From Hyphomicrobiales bacterium (GTDB lineage: Bacteria > Pseudomonadota > Alphaproteobacteria > Rhizobiales > TMED25): a DNA stretch of 17,808 nucleotides. The position numbers and the translations under genes were made by a program. Shown here in pieces: positions 1 through 8,199 of the stretch. Under the pieces are notes generated by a model that was not told the origin of the DNA, ran no database searches, and saw only the letters and a program-made list of their open reading frames with translations. The stretch lies in contig JADHLM010000012.1 in NCBI GenBank assembly GCA_016780665.1, positions 1 to 17,808 on the forward strand. Direction: 5' to 3'. The number at the start of each line of letters is the position of its first letter. The stretch's first letter is position 1.

Positions 1-115
1 CTATACCATTTGGCGATATTGTTAAAACCACAACATCTCCTGATACTATCCTTATTGAAATATCTTTTTCTGGCATCCTCCATGAGATATATTCATCGAT
101 TGATAATCTTGCCAT
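1..115 (-). CDS. Unrecognised protein, N-terminal 38 residues only
   Basis: An open frame begins at an ATG (bases 115-113 read on the minus strand) and runs off the left end of the window without a stop. The visible peptide starts MARLSIDEYISWRMPEKD and continues with a short hydrophobic, beta-strand-like stretch (VVVLTI). I see no membrane segment, signal peptide or motif that identifies a family. The start lies 7 bases after the stop of the TauE-like gene, so the two are probably co-transcribed. There is no strong ribosome-binding site, and translation may be coupled to the upstream stop. No function can be assigned from 38 residues. Confidence 0.55.
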   Translation of the reverse strand, partial: MARLSIDEYISWRMPEKDISIRIVSGDVVVLTISPNGI

Positions 116-122
116 ATCAAAC

Positions 123-887
123 CTAAATACCACCCATGGCAGACCATATCATTCTAATACCTATTAACAGGAACAAAAGTAAAAGATATTTTTTAAAAGT
201 ATCCGCATCAATTCGTCTTCTTACTATTCTACCAAGTCTCATACCAATTATTGCAGTAACTGCGCAAAGTGCTGCTATTGGAATCATTTCTAAAGAAAAA
301 ACATCAGTTTTATAATAACCATAAGTCGCTGGAACGCTCGCAATCAAAAATAAAAATCCTGTTGTATCAACAAAATCTTCCTTTGACGCCTTCCTGAGTA
401 TCAAATAAATAATTATTGGAATACCCCAAATGGAAGTCAGACCTCCAACAACGCCCGCAAGTGAACCCATACCAATTTGCCAATACTTATCATATTTTAA
501 ATCAAACGACCATGACCTCCTGAATAAATTGTCTAATGCAAAAATCATGACCATAAGTCCAATAAGTAATTTAATTAGATCGTCACCTAAAGTTGCAGCC
601 TGTAAAGATGTGACTAATATACCTGCGACCATGAATATTCCAAATAAATAATATTTTTTTGCTGTCTTTAGTGGGTTTTGTGCAGACAAAAATTGAGTAA
701 TATTTGCTATTATAACTGGAATCACATTTAGACCAATTGCTTGAAGTGGATTGATGAAGAAAATTAATAAAGTGATTGAAGTCATGGGTAAACCAATACC
801 AGTCACGCCCTTTACAATTCCAGAAATCAAGAAAATAATCAGAAAAATAAAATATAAGAAATTAATATCTAAAAATGAGTCAAACAT
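123..887 (-). CDS. TauE/SafE-family membrane permease
   Basis: This 254-residue protein is almost wholly hydrophobic, with about seven or eight predicted membrane segments. It has the TauE/SafE/YfcA pattern: a first helix followed by a glycine-rich GIVKGVTGIGLPM segment (about residues 22-36), and a second, similar glycine-rich half (GGLTSIWGIPIIIY, about 148-161). Family members are inner-membrane proteins implicated in export of sulfite, sulfoacetate or related organic anions, but most are uncharacterised and substrate cannot be read from sequence. Length is normal (about 250). The ATG at 887 has no clear Shine-Dalgarno sequence. It is followed at 7 bases by another gene on the same strand. 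The upstream 164 bases (888-1051) hold no other gene that I can see. A link to sulfur metabolism is only a family expectation, since no sulfonate enzyme is recognisable nearby. Confidence 0.85.
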   Translation of the reverse strand: MFDSFLDINFLYFIFLIIFLISGIVKGVTGIGLPMTSITLLIFFINPLQAIGLNVIPVIIANITQFLSAQNPLKTAKKYYLFGIFMVAGILVTSLQAATLGDDLIKLLIGLMVMIFALDNLFRRSWSFDLKYDKYWQIGMGSLAGVVGGLTSIWGIPIIIYLILRKASKEDFVDTTGFLFLIASVPATYGYYKTDVFSLEMIPIAALCAVTAIIGMRLGRIVRRRIDADTFKKYLLLLFLLIGIRMIWSAMGGI

Positions 888-1051
888 GTTTCATGAAGTG
901 ATATTTTTTGGACATAGAAACACAATTATTATTTAAAATGCTCAAGAATGAATAGCCTACGCAATTAAAATATATTGTGCCTGTTTTTAATATAGTAAAT
1001 TATGTAAACATAGTCGTGTCAATAAATATTATTTACTAAAAGAACTATTTA

Positions 1052-2266
1052 TTAATGATGGATATTTTTATCTTTTATATAACCAGAAGAAATGACTGTT
1101 GCTAATAATATTATGATGGCAAGTGAAAATAGTGTTACTATAACGTCGAATTGTGTTATTAAAAAGCCAGCTAATGGATACATTAGTAGCCAACATAGAT
1201 GGCTTAGTGAAAACTGTGCTGCAAACAATTGAGATAATTCATCCTCCCTCACGGAGGCTCTAATTATTCTACCCATTGGGGTCAACACGAACGAATAACC
1301 AAAACCAGATATAAACCAAAATATCAATAATAGCATAAAATTAAATACACCATGTGTAATAAGAATTGAAAACATTATAAATACTATTGATATCGTATAT
1401 GCCCCAAAGTACATTAACTTCCAAACAGAATATCTTTTTAGTATTCTAGGCACTAGTATTGCACCTAAAACAGAGCCAAAACCAAAGAAAAACATAGCAA
1501 CTGGAAGGGCCCCTTCATCCATACCTAATAGCGCTCTAACCATTATGACTGTATTAACCAAAATCATAGCCCCGCCAGCAGATACAGCAAGATTCATAAA
1601 CATTAATCCCTTTAGCTCGGGTAAAACAGTATATTTCTTTAATCCGTATGTAATTTTACCAATAAATCTTATATCTTTGATTGCCTCACTCTCAGTAACC
1701 TTAGGCAGAAATATTGTTAATATTAAAAGAGCTGAGGCGATAAAACCAAAAGAAGTTCCAATAAATAAACTCTTATAATCGTAAAAAATAAGAATTAATG
1801 CGGCTAACATATATCCTAATATATTCTCAAGATCTATGGACAGACGTGATAATGATAGAGCTTTTGTATAGTCTTCATCCTCATGGAAAAGTTGTGGTAT
1901 GGTAGATTGGTAGATTGGTGTAAAGGCAGCTGAAGTAATATAAATGATAGAAATAACGATGAATATATGCCATATTTCATTTACAAAAAATAATCCAATC
2001 GCTGCAATTGCACGCACTATATCTAGAGAAACTAAATAGAACCTTCTATTAAACTTATTTGAAAATGCTCCAGCAATTGGTGAAAAGAAGACGTATATAA
2101 CCATCTTTATTGTGAACAAACTTGATAATAATATTGCTGCATTTTCTCCAGTTAAATCAAATGCCAGCAGGCTTAATGCAACAGTTGCCAGCCCTGTGCC
2201 TATCAACGAAAAGTTTTGAGCCAGAAAGAGATTTCTAAAGTTTTTATTCGACAGAACTGAAAACAT
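1052..2266 (-). CDS. Major facilitator superfamily exporter (DHA3-like)
   Basis: This is a 404-residue membrane protein with about twelve hydrophobic segments and the N-terminal pattern of the DHA3 group of drug:proton antiporters (MefA/EntS-like): NFRNLFLAQNFSLIGTGLA at about residues 8-26, then a helix 2-3 loop with basic residues (NKFNRRF). Length is typical (400-420). Family members export macrolides, siderophores or other small molecules by proton antiport across the inner membrane; the substrate here is unknown. The ATG at 2266 lacks a convincing Shine-Dalgarno sequence. The gene lies 65 bases beyond the 3' end of the initiator tRNA on the same strand, and that gap contains two short palindromes that could bind a regulator. 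An 8-base unit (tagattgg) occurs twice in tandem inside the gene near 1902-1919. Confidence 0.85.
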   Translation of the reverse strand: MFSVLSNKNFRNLFLAQNFSLIGTGLATVALSLLAFDLTGENAAILLSSLFTIKMVIYVFFSPIAGAFSNKFNRRFYLVSLDIVRAIAAIGLFFVNEIWHIFIVISIIYITSAAFTPIYQSTIPQLFHEDEDYTKALSLSRLSIDLENILGYMLAALILIFYDYKSLFIGTSFGFIASALLILTIFLPKVTESEAIKDIRFIGKITYGLKKYTVLPELKGLMFMNLAVSAGGAMILVNTVIMVRALLGMDEGALPVAMFFFGFGSVLGAILVPRILKRYSVWKLMYFGAYTISIVFIMFSILITHGVFNFMLLLIFWFISGFGYSFVLTPMGRIIRASVREDELSQLFAAQFSLSHLCWLLMYPLAGFLITQFDVIVTLFSLAIIILLATVISSGYIKDKNIHH

Positions 2267-2276
2267 TTGTACATAC

Positions 2277-2289
2277 GTATCTAAGATAC
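2277..2289. repeat. 13-base palindrome upstream of the exporter
   Basis: GTATCTAAGATAC is a perfect inverted repeat with a single central base. It sits 11 bases upstream of the exporter start codon and overlaps a second small palindrome (ATACGTAT, 2273-2280). The position is right for an operator blocking transcription or translation of the exporter. No run of T follows, so it is not a rho-independent terminator for the tRNA. Chance occurrence in AT-rich DNA is possible. Confidence 0.4.
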
Positions 2290-2298
2290 TCTGCCTAG

Positions 2299-2312
2299 GA
2301 TTAAGTTTAATC
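2299..2312. repeat. 14-base palindrome between tRNA and exporter
   Basis: GATTAAGTTTAATC has perfect six-base arms around a two-base centre. It lies 20 bases downstream of the tRNA 3' end and about 33 bases upstream of the exporter start codon. With the palindrome at 2277-2289 it may form a double operator. The arms are AT-rich and no U-tract follows, so a terminator role is unlikely. Confidence 0.35.
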
Positions 2313-2328
2313 TATATATCGAGTACAT

Positions 2329-2408
<80 letters not shown>

Positions 2409-2470
2409 ATAAGTTAGTATTTTACCTAACACTAAGTATTCTAAAAGGTCAAGGAACAAAAATAAAATTC

Positions 2471-3421
2471 TTATTCTTCTGTTTCAAGTCCTGTTGGAAT
2501 TGGTACATTCTCAGGCTCAAGTGAAATTCCAGCACCATCAGCAACTGTTTCTAAAAGCATACCAAAGTCTTTTTCTAGATTTTCTTTTGAAATTCTCTCA
2601 ATTCTTCCAGAATGTTGTTGAACAGCCTGCCTTGTGGCAGCTGTCACAGGCATTGGTACCCCTAGTTCCTTACCTGATTGTAAACCTAAGTCTAAATCTT
2701 TTAATAAAAGCGGTGTAGTAAAGGTTGTTGTCCAATCCAAATTTGCAAATGCATTAGACTTGTACTTCGTAAAAATAGAACCCATTACAGAGTTATTCAT
2801 GAAGTTTAAAAAAGCATGTCTTGGAACCCCTGCTTTTTGTGCAAGGATAGTAATCTCCGCAAGATTTTGGATTACAACACCTAACATAACATTATGAGCT
2901 ATTTTACAGAACCTTGCTAAATCTCCTTCGCCAACATATGCCACACCACGAGGTGCAATAGTTTCTAAATATGGTTTTATTTGATTGAAAATATCTTCAG
3001 GTCCAGATGCGACTATAGATAAAACTCCAGCTTTAACTGCCTTACCATTTCCGCTTACAGGGCATGACATGTAGGCAATACCGAGTTCTTTTAATCTGTC
3101 TCTGATTTCATTTGAGTCTTCGGATGATATTGACGAACAATCGACAAATATTTGATTCTTCTTAGTGCCTTTTGATAAAACACCTTCATCACCAAAATAA
3201 ACTTGTTTAAGATCTTTACCAGTTGAAACCATGGTGAATAAGACATCTACATCATGTAACTCATCCATATTGGTGACTACTGTAGCACCATACTGTGACA
3301 ATGGATCTGCTTTTGATTTTGTTCTATTCCATACACTTATGTCTTGACCATCTTTTGCAAGGCGACCAGCCATTGGATATCCCATTCTTCCTGTTCCGAC
3401 CCAACCAATTTTATGTGACAT
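2471..3421 (-). CDS. 3-hydroxyisobutyrate dehydrogenase-family NAD(P) oxidoreductase
   Basis: The protein has 316 residues from the ATG at 3421. An AAGGAGA ribosome-binding site precedes this ATG, so I prefer it to the in-frame ATG at 3445, which would overlap the E2 gene. The N-terminal Rossmann motif is GWVGTGRMG (G9-x-G11-xx-G14). The substrate-site segment is SCPVSGNG (residues 119-126; the family usually has DAPVSGG), and the catalytic lysine is K173 in KIAHN. The family normally has KxxNN, so the first Asn is His176 here. Members interconvert 3-hydroxyacids and semialdehydes (3-hydroxyisobutyrate, tartronate semialdehyde, glyoxylate/succinate semialdehyde). The gene is last in the eight-gene operon, 13 bases after E2. 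A role in handling a hydroxyacid or semialdehyde intermediate is inferred from context; the exact substrate is unknown. Confidence 0.88.
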   Translation of the reverse strand: MSHKIGWVGTGRMGYPMAGRLAKDGQDISVWNRTKSKADPLSQYGATVVTNMDELHDVDVLFTMVSTGKDLKQVYFGDEGVLSKGTKKNQIFVDCSSISSEDSNEIRDRLKELGIAYMSCPVSGNGKAVKAGVLSIVASGPEDIFNQIKPYLETIAPRGVAYVGEGDLARFCKIAHNVMLGVVIQNLAEITILAQKAGVPRHAFLNFMNNSVMGSIFTKYKSNAFANLDWTTTFTTPLLLKDLDLGLQSGKELGVPMPVTAATRQAVQQHSGRIERISKENLEKDFGMLLETVADGAGISLEPENVPIPTGLETEE

Positions 3422-3434
3422 GATATTCTCCTTT

Positions 3435-4793
3435 TTATATTTCACTATTCCAGTTAAATTCTTCTATTATACTCTTAACTTCTTTTAGAAAACTTGCAGC
3501 GTATGCACCATCAAATGCTCTATGGTCAAAACTCTGACCAAGCACACCAATTTTTCTTATACCGATTGTGTCGCCAGCACTATCTTCAACAATAACTGGT
3601 CTTTTTTGTATCCCATCAAAAGACATAATGGCAACTTGCGGTGGATTTACAATCGGAGCTGTCATATAAGTACCCATACTACCATTATTCGATAACGTAT
3701 ATGTGCCTCCAAAGTATTCCTCTTGTTTTAGTTTATTATTTTGAGCTCTCTGAACCAAATCATTTAAATTTTCATTCAAATCTAGTAACTTCATCTTGTC
3801 AGAATTTTTTAATACAGGAACAATTAAGCCATTATAATTTAAATCGACTGCAATTGCTAAATTTACTTCGGAAGCAATATGCAATTCTTTCTCACTGAAA
3901 CAGCTATTAACCAATGGATATTCCTTTATAGCAAGGGATATTGCTCTGGCAACAAAAGAGAGATAAGAAACTTTGAGATCCCTGTCTGAATATTTTTGTT
4001 TAAGTTCGTTTCTTGTCTTATCCAAATTACTAAAGTTAACCTCAACTGCCTGAAAAGCCTGAGGAACCTGGGGCCAGCTTTCCGATAGACGTTGACCTGT
4101 AGTTCTTCTTATACGATTAAGAGCCACTTTTTCTGGATATAAAACATGATCTATCTTACCAGATATATTTGATCGCGCTTTTGTCACAGACAATGAGGAA
4201 ATATAATCTTCTAATAGTTTACGATTAACTTTTCGGGCGTTATTTTTTTTAAAATAATCAGCAAGCTTTATTAAATCTACCCTTTCATTATTAGCTAATC
4301 TCTTTGCTAATGGTGTAAATTTAATGTCAATATTTTTACTAGAAAAAGCCTCGTAATTATCATCGGGTGTTTGAACTTCGTTTAAAAAAGAAAACCATTC
4401 TGGTGCATCTGTATCTATTACAATTTCTAAATTGCTTGTTTTTTTAGAAGTAAATGACTCTTCGTTTTTGATAGGTAAATCCGATTGAGAAGACTCTATA
4501 CTCTTATTGATATTTTCTGAGGTAGTATCTTCTTTTATATCATCCTCTGGCGGCTGTTCTCCTTCACCAATAATCACTGCAACGATACTGCCAACTGATG
4601 TAGTTTCTCCCTCATTAACTAAAATCTTCGTCAATTTACCATCAGTTGTAGCTGGAATTTCCATAGAGGTTTTATCTGTTTCAATTTCAAATAGGATTTC
4701 TCCAGATTTGATATCATCCCCTATATTCTTGTGCCACTTGGATACAGTACCTTCAGCAACTGTTTCACCTAACTGCGGCATTAATATATTCAT
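3435..4793 (-). CDS. 2-oxoacid/acetoin dehydrogenase E2, dihydrolipoyl acyltransferase
   Basis: This is a 452-residue E2. An N-terminal lipoyl domain (residues 1-76) carries the lipoyl-lysine motif ETDKTSMEI with K41. An acidic, Ser/Glu-rich linker follows (77-157), then a short helical domain in the place of the peripheral-subunit-binding domain (158-200). The catalytic acyltransferase domain (about 215-452) ends in DHRAFDG with active-site H424 and D428. It transfers the acyl group from lipoate to CoA and forms the core of the complex. The binding domain starts normally (TPLAKRLANNERVDL) but lacks the usual GTGxxGRI segment. A GGGA-type ribosome-binding site precedes the start. E2 follows E1-beta by 11 bases, and no E3 (lipoamide dehydrogenase) gene is in the window, so an E3 from elsewhere must serve. 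Confidence 0.93.
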   Translation of the reverse strand: MNILMPQLGETVAEGTVSKWHKNIGDDIKSGEILFEIETDKTSMEIPATTDGKLTKILVNEGETTSVGSIVAVIIGEGEQPPEDDIKEDTTSENINKSIESSQSDLPIKNEESFTSKKTSNLEIVIDTDAPEWFSFLNEVQTPDDNYEAFSSKNIDIKFTPLAKRLANNERVDLIKLADYFKKNNARKVNRKLLEDYISSLSVTKARSNISGKIDHVLYPEKVALNRIRRTTGQRLSESWPQVPQAFQAVEVNFSNLDKTRNELKQKYSDRDLKVSYLSFVARAISLAIKEYPLVNSCFSEKELHIASEVNLAIAVDLNYNGLIVPVLKNSDKMKLLDLNENLNDLVQRAQNNKLKQEEYFGGTYTLSNNGSMGTYMTAPIVNPPQVAIMSFDGIQKRPVIVEDSAGDTIGIRKIGVLGQSFDHRAFDGAYAASFLKEVKSIIEEFNWNSEI

Positions 4794-4804
4794 AACTTCC
4801 CTAC

Positions 4805-5782
4805 CTACTTTAAGACATCTAAAATTTTATTATAAATCCGATCAACAGATGGGATGGCAATATCTTCAAGGTTATCTGCTGCAGGAAGAGGTATATGCGG
4901 TGTTGTAATTCTTACAGCAGGACCATCTAAATCCCAGAATAATTCATCAACAACTATAGAAACGATTTCTGCACCCCAGCCGCATAATCGTGGATTTTCT
5001 TCTACTGTGAATAAACGCCCTGTTTTTGATACAGATTTAGAAATAGTTTTCATATCTAATGGTACTAGTGTTCGTAGATCAACCACTTCAACATCAATAC
5101 CGTGTTCCTGCATCAATTTATCTGCTGCTGCAACAGCACGTGGCACCATTAGTGCAAGTGCGATAATTGTTGCATCTTTACCTTCACGCACAACTTTAGC
5201 AGTTCCAAGTGTATCGACATGCTCACCATCTGGAACTTCACCTTTAATAGCATATAATGATTTGTGCTCAAAAAATATAACAGGATCATTGTCCCTTATT
5301 GATGCTGCTAAAAGACCCTTAACATCAGCAGGTGTTGATGGAGCTACTACTTTTATCCCTGGAATTGCCATTGCCCAATTTTCAATTGATTGTGAATGTT
5401 GAGCACCAAAACGTGAACCTCCTCCATTACCAGTTCTGACGACAAGTGGACATTTTAGTTGCCCATCAGACATATATCTTGATTTAGACATTTCATTTGC
5501 AACAAAATCCCAACATACTGCCAGAAAATCTGAAAACATTATTTCTGCAATTGGTCTCATTCCTGTCATGGCAGCACCCATAGCAGCACCTAAAATTGCT
5601 TGCTCTGATATTGGGGTATCAATGACTCTTTTTGGACCGAATTTATCAAATAATCCAACAGTTGCTTTAAATACTCCGCCGGCTTTAGCTACATCTTCAC
5701 CAATAAACGCAACTGTTTCATCCCTCTCCATTTCTTGAGCAATTGCAGCTGCTACAGCTTCTCTATATGTTAGTTGCGCCAT
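4805..5782 (-). CDS. 2-oxoacid/acetoin dehydrogenase E1 beta subunit
   Basis: The protein has 325 residues. I start it at the second ATG (5782, MAQLTYREA) because GGAGG sits six bases upstream of it, while the ATG at 5788 directly abuts that GGAGG. It shows the transketolase-like beta-subunit pattern: IGEDV at 27-31, ISEQ with the ThDP-contacting Glu60, FSDFL (83-87), and AQHSQ with the catalytic-loop His129. Length is normal (about 325). With E1-alpha it decarboxylates a 2-oxoacid, or cleaves an acetoin-like diketone, on ThDP and reductively acylates the lipoyl arm of E2. The start overlaps the end of E1-alpha by 13 bases, implying translational coupling. Confidence 0.93.
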   Translation of the reverse strand: MAQLTYREAVAAAIAQEMERDETVAFIGEDVAKAGGVFKATVGLFDKFGPKRVIDTPISEQAILGAAMGAAMTGMRPIAEIMFSDFLAVCWDFVANEMSKSRYMSDGQLKCPLVVRTGNGGGSRFGAQHSQSIENWAMAIPGIKVVAPSTPADVKGLLAASIRDNDPVIFFEHKSLYAIKGEVPDGEHVDTLGTAKVVREGKDATIIALALMVPRAVAAADKLMQEHGIDVEVVDLRTLVPLDMKTISKSVSKTGRLFTVEENPRLCGWGAEIVSIVVDELFWDLDGPAVRITTPHIPLPAADNLEDIAIPSVDRIYNKILDVLK

Positions 5783-6783
5783 GCCCATCCTCCATTAGCA
5801 TATACATTCGTAGTTAATATATCCTCCGGTGGCACTGGTGAGTTTTTGGCTTCTTCTGTTGCTTGATCAACCAGCTCTTTCACATTATTTTCAATGTCAT
5901 CGATTACATTTTGTTTTATTCCAAACTCAATCAGACGTTCACGATACCTGGTTATTGGATCGTTATTTTTCTTCCAATGCTCAAGCTCTCCTTTTGGTCT
6001 GTATGACCCAGGATCTGCTCTACTATGCCCTGACAGTCTATAGGTTTTACATTCAATTAGTGATGGGCCTTCACCTGCCCTTGCTTTTGCGTAAGCCTTT
6101 TGTGCAGTTCTATATACTTCATCAGCATTATTTCCATCAATAATAATGCTTTCTAGTCCATATGCAGAAGCTCTATCAGCTGCAGGATTTTTTACAGCTG
6201 TAATGGATTCTATAGGAGTGTATTCCATGTAGTTATTGTTTTCACATACAAAAACGACGGGAAGTTTATATACCACAGCATAATTTAGTGCTTCATGGAA
6301 GGCACCAATATTTGTTGTACCATCACCAAAGAACACCGTAGCAACGTCATCATGACCTAAATATTGCGCTCTCCATGCTGATCCTACAGCCATTGGTAAA
6401 TGTGCACCAATTATTGCATAAGACCCCATAACTCCCTTGCTTGTATCAGTTAGGTGCATAGATCCACCTTTTCCTCTCATTAGCCCACAGTCTCTTTGCA
6501 TAAGCTCACCCAAAACACCAACAACAGACGCTCCCCTTGCCAAAGTGTGAGCGTGCCCCCTGTAAGTACAGAAACTTTTGTCATTTTTTTGCATTGCATT
6601 TGCAAACCCAGAGGCAATTGCCTCTTGTCCAAGAGATAAATGACTTGTTCCTTTAACCAGATTTTCAAGAAAAAGGTCGTAGGCTCTTTGCTCAGCAAAC
6701 CTGATCAAGTATTGAGTATTATATAACTCAAGCCTCTTTTTCTCGTTGATATCATCATTTTTTAAGGTCTGTTTTTTTGCCAT
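5770..6783 (-). CDS. 2-oxoacid/acetoin dehydrogenase E1 alpha subunit
   Basis: The protein has 337 residues from the ATG at 6783 (MAKKQTLKN), with GGTGA eight bases upstream. A TTG at 6798 is an alternative start in the same frame but only two bases from the preceding stop. The ThDP motif is GDGTTNIGAFHEALN (from residue 153) through ENNNY (181-185). YRGHAHTLARG (74-84), RGKGGSMH (103-110) and the loop SGHSRADP near the C-terminal third match the PdhA/AcoA family. Substrate cannot be fixed: pyruvate, acetoin or a branched or unusual 2-oxoacid are all possible. Placement in a catabolic operon without E3, behind a separate ThDP enzyme, argues against it being the housekeeping pyruvate dehydrogenase, but that is inference. 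Confidence 0.92.
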   Translation of the reverse strand: MAKKQTLKNDDINEKKRLELYNTQYLIRFAEQRAYDLFLENLVKGTSHLSLGQEAIASGFANAMQKNDKSFCTYRGHAHTLARGASVVGVLGELMQRDCGLMRGKGGSMHLTDTSKGVMGSYAIIGAHLPMAVGSAWRAQYLGHDDVATVFFGDGTTNIGAFHEALNYAVVYKLPVVFVCENNNYMEYTPIESITAVKNPAADRASAYGLESIIIDGNNADEVYRTAQKAYAKARAGEGPSLIECKTYRLSGHSRADPGSYRPKGELEHWKKNNDPITRYRERLIEFGIKQNVIDDIENNVKELVDQATEEAKNSPVPPEDILTTNVYANGGWAWRN

Positions 6784-6800
6784 CTTATTATTCACCAATT

Positions 6801-8105
6801 TTAATATTTATTGGCAATAGGCAGATCTTCGGCAGGGAAAAGAGAAATTACTTTACACCCTTTATCAGTAACTACAACCTCTTCCTCAATTCTTGCTGCG
6901 GAAACACCATCTTTTGCAGGACAATAAGTTTCTAAAGCAAAAACCATACCTGTTTTAATTTCCATCGGATTTTCTAATGATACTAATCGAGAAATAATTG
7001 GCCTTTCATGTAGGGCTAGACCCAGTCCATGTCCAAATTGTAATCCAAATGCTTGCATTTCACTATCAAAACCAAACTCTTCAGCTTTTGGCCATGCTTT
7101 TGCAACAGTATCTGTTGATACACCTGGTTTAATAAGTTCAATTGCTTTATCAAGCCATTCACGACATTTTATGTATGCATCATTTTGTTCGGATGTAGCG
7201 GTACCAACATTAAATGTTCTATAATAACAAGTTCTGTAACCTTGGTATGACTGAAGTATATCAAAGAAAGCCTGATCCCCTGGCCTGAACATTCTATCAG
7301 TAAAATTATGTGGGTGTGGACTGCATCTCTCTCCAGAAATGGCATTAATAGCTTCAACGTCATCTGAACCCATTTCGTAGAGCATTTTATTTGCTAAGGC
7401 AACAATATCATTTTCCCTCACACCTGGCTTTAACTCTTCATAAATCATATGGTAAACACCATCAACCATGGTTGCAGCTTGATTCAACAATGTTATCTCA
7501 TCAATATTCTTAATTTCTCTTGCGTCTAGCATGACTTGTTGACCATCAACAATATTCATTCCAGCTTTTTGAAGTTCAAAAAACATTGCAGTTTCAGCAA
7601 TATCCAAACCAATAGGCATATCTGCTACGCCAGCAGCTTTTAAATAACTCATAATTTCTTCAGCATGATTTTTCATTAAACCAACTGATGGAGGAACTGT
7701 GCCTCTCATACCTGTCATACCTGCAAGACATCTATTTGGATCAAGCCAATCACAATTTAATTGATGATGCACAGCTGCTGAACCAAAATCCCAAACAAAA
7801 GGTTCGTCATCACCCGCCAAAAGAGCAAATCTACACAGCTTATCTCTTTCCCATTCTCCAATTTTAGTTCCAGTAATATATCTAATGTTATTTACATCAA
7901 ATAATATCAAAGCACCTAAACCTGAATTCTTGAGTGCATTCTTGGCTCTTGATAATCGATATTTTCTGAGTCTTTGAAAATCAACTCTTGTTTCAAAATC
8001 AACTTGTTTAAAGCCTGGAGATGCGAGTGCACGATCCCACTGCCAGTTTTGGTTTGCATCTTCCGGTCTTAATATTCTTGGTGAAAATACGTTTAAGTCT
8101 GTCAT
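6801..8105 (-). CDS. M24 (creatinase/aminopeptidase-P fold) family protein, altered metal site
   Basis: This 434-residue protein has a creatinase-type N-terminal domain (about 45-200; FDVNNIRYITG at 69-79) and a C-terminal M24 pita-bread domain. Expected metal ligands are D282 (in FFDIL), then a position eleven residues later that is normally Asp but here is Cys293 (TCYYRTF), H359 (FGHGLGLALHE), E392 and E407. Four of five ligands remain. The fold includes proline peptidases, creatinase, the DMSP lyase DddP and ectoine hydrolase DoeA, so the name Xaa-Pro peptidase would be unsafe. An AGGAAAG ribosome-binding site precedes the ATG. It is separated from the ThDP enzyme upstream by 94 bases and from E1-alpha downstream by 17. 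I infer a small-molecule hydrolase or lyase in the pathway rather than a peptidase. Confidence 0.85.
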   Translation of the reverse strand: MTDLNVFSPRILRPEDANQNWQWDRALASPGFKQVDFETRVDFQRLRKYRLSRAKNALKNSGLGALILFDVNNIRYITGTKIGEWERDKLCRFALLAGDDEPFVWDFGSAAVHHQLNCDWLDPNRCLAGMTGMRGTVPPSVGLMKNHAEEIMSYLKAAGVADMPIGLDIAETAMFFELQKAGMNIVDGQQVMLDAREIKNIDEITLLNQAATMVDGVYHMIYEELKPGVRENDIVALANKMLYEMGSDDVEAINAISGERCSPHPHNFTDRMFRPGDQAFFDILQSYQGYRTCYYRTFNVGTATSEQNDAYIKCREWLDKAIELIKPGVSTDTVAKAWPKAEEFGFDSEMQAFGLQFGHGLGLALHERPIISRLVSLENPMEIKTGMVFALETYCPAKDGVSAARIEEEVVVTDKGCKVISLFPAEDLPIANKY

Positions 8106-8136
8106 TTTTTTACTTTCCTGTATTAAATTTACACTA

Positions 8137-8165
8137 TATTTAGTATGGAATTGAACTCATATCAA
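8137..8165 (-). promoter_or_regulatory. Possible internal operon promoter
   Basis: In the only sizeable gap of the operon (8106-8199), the minus strand reads TTGATA (8165-8160), a 17-base spacer, and TAAATA (8142-8137), about 30 bases before the M24 start codon. The -35 is good and the -10 is weak (three of six consensus bases). It could give extra transcription of the M24-E1-E2-HIBADH part. AT-rich DNA yields such matches by chance. Confidence 0.25.
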
Positions 8166-8199
8166 TAAAATAACATACCTCACATAGTTTTTTCAAAAA

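Noticed and set aside
1022..1051. AT-only hairpin after the exporter stop
   Set aside because: A five-pair A-T stem without a T-run is expected by chance in this base composition.
1902..1919. Tandem 8-base repeat tagattgg inside the exporter gene
   Set aside because: Only two copies; the reading frame is intact and encodes a normal family segment, so it is not good evidence of phase variation.
4854..5402. Long open frame on the plus strand opposite E1-beta
   Set aside because: It lies wholly antisense to a well-conserved gene, and its translation matches no family pattern.
5786..5788. Upstream ATG as the E1-beta start
   Set aside because: It abuts GGAGG with no spacing; the ATG six bases further on has correct spacing and the normal family N-terminus.
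6801..8105. Naming the M24 protein as the DMSP lyase DddP
   Set aside because: The fold is shared, but the Asp cluster of DddP (DxD then Asp) is not present and the neighbours are not a DMSP cluster.
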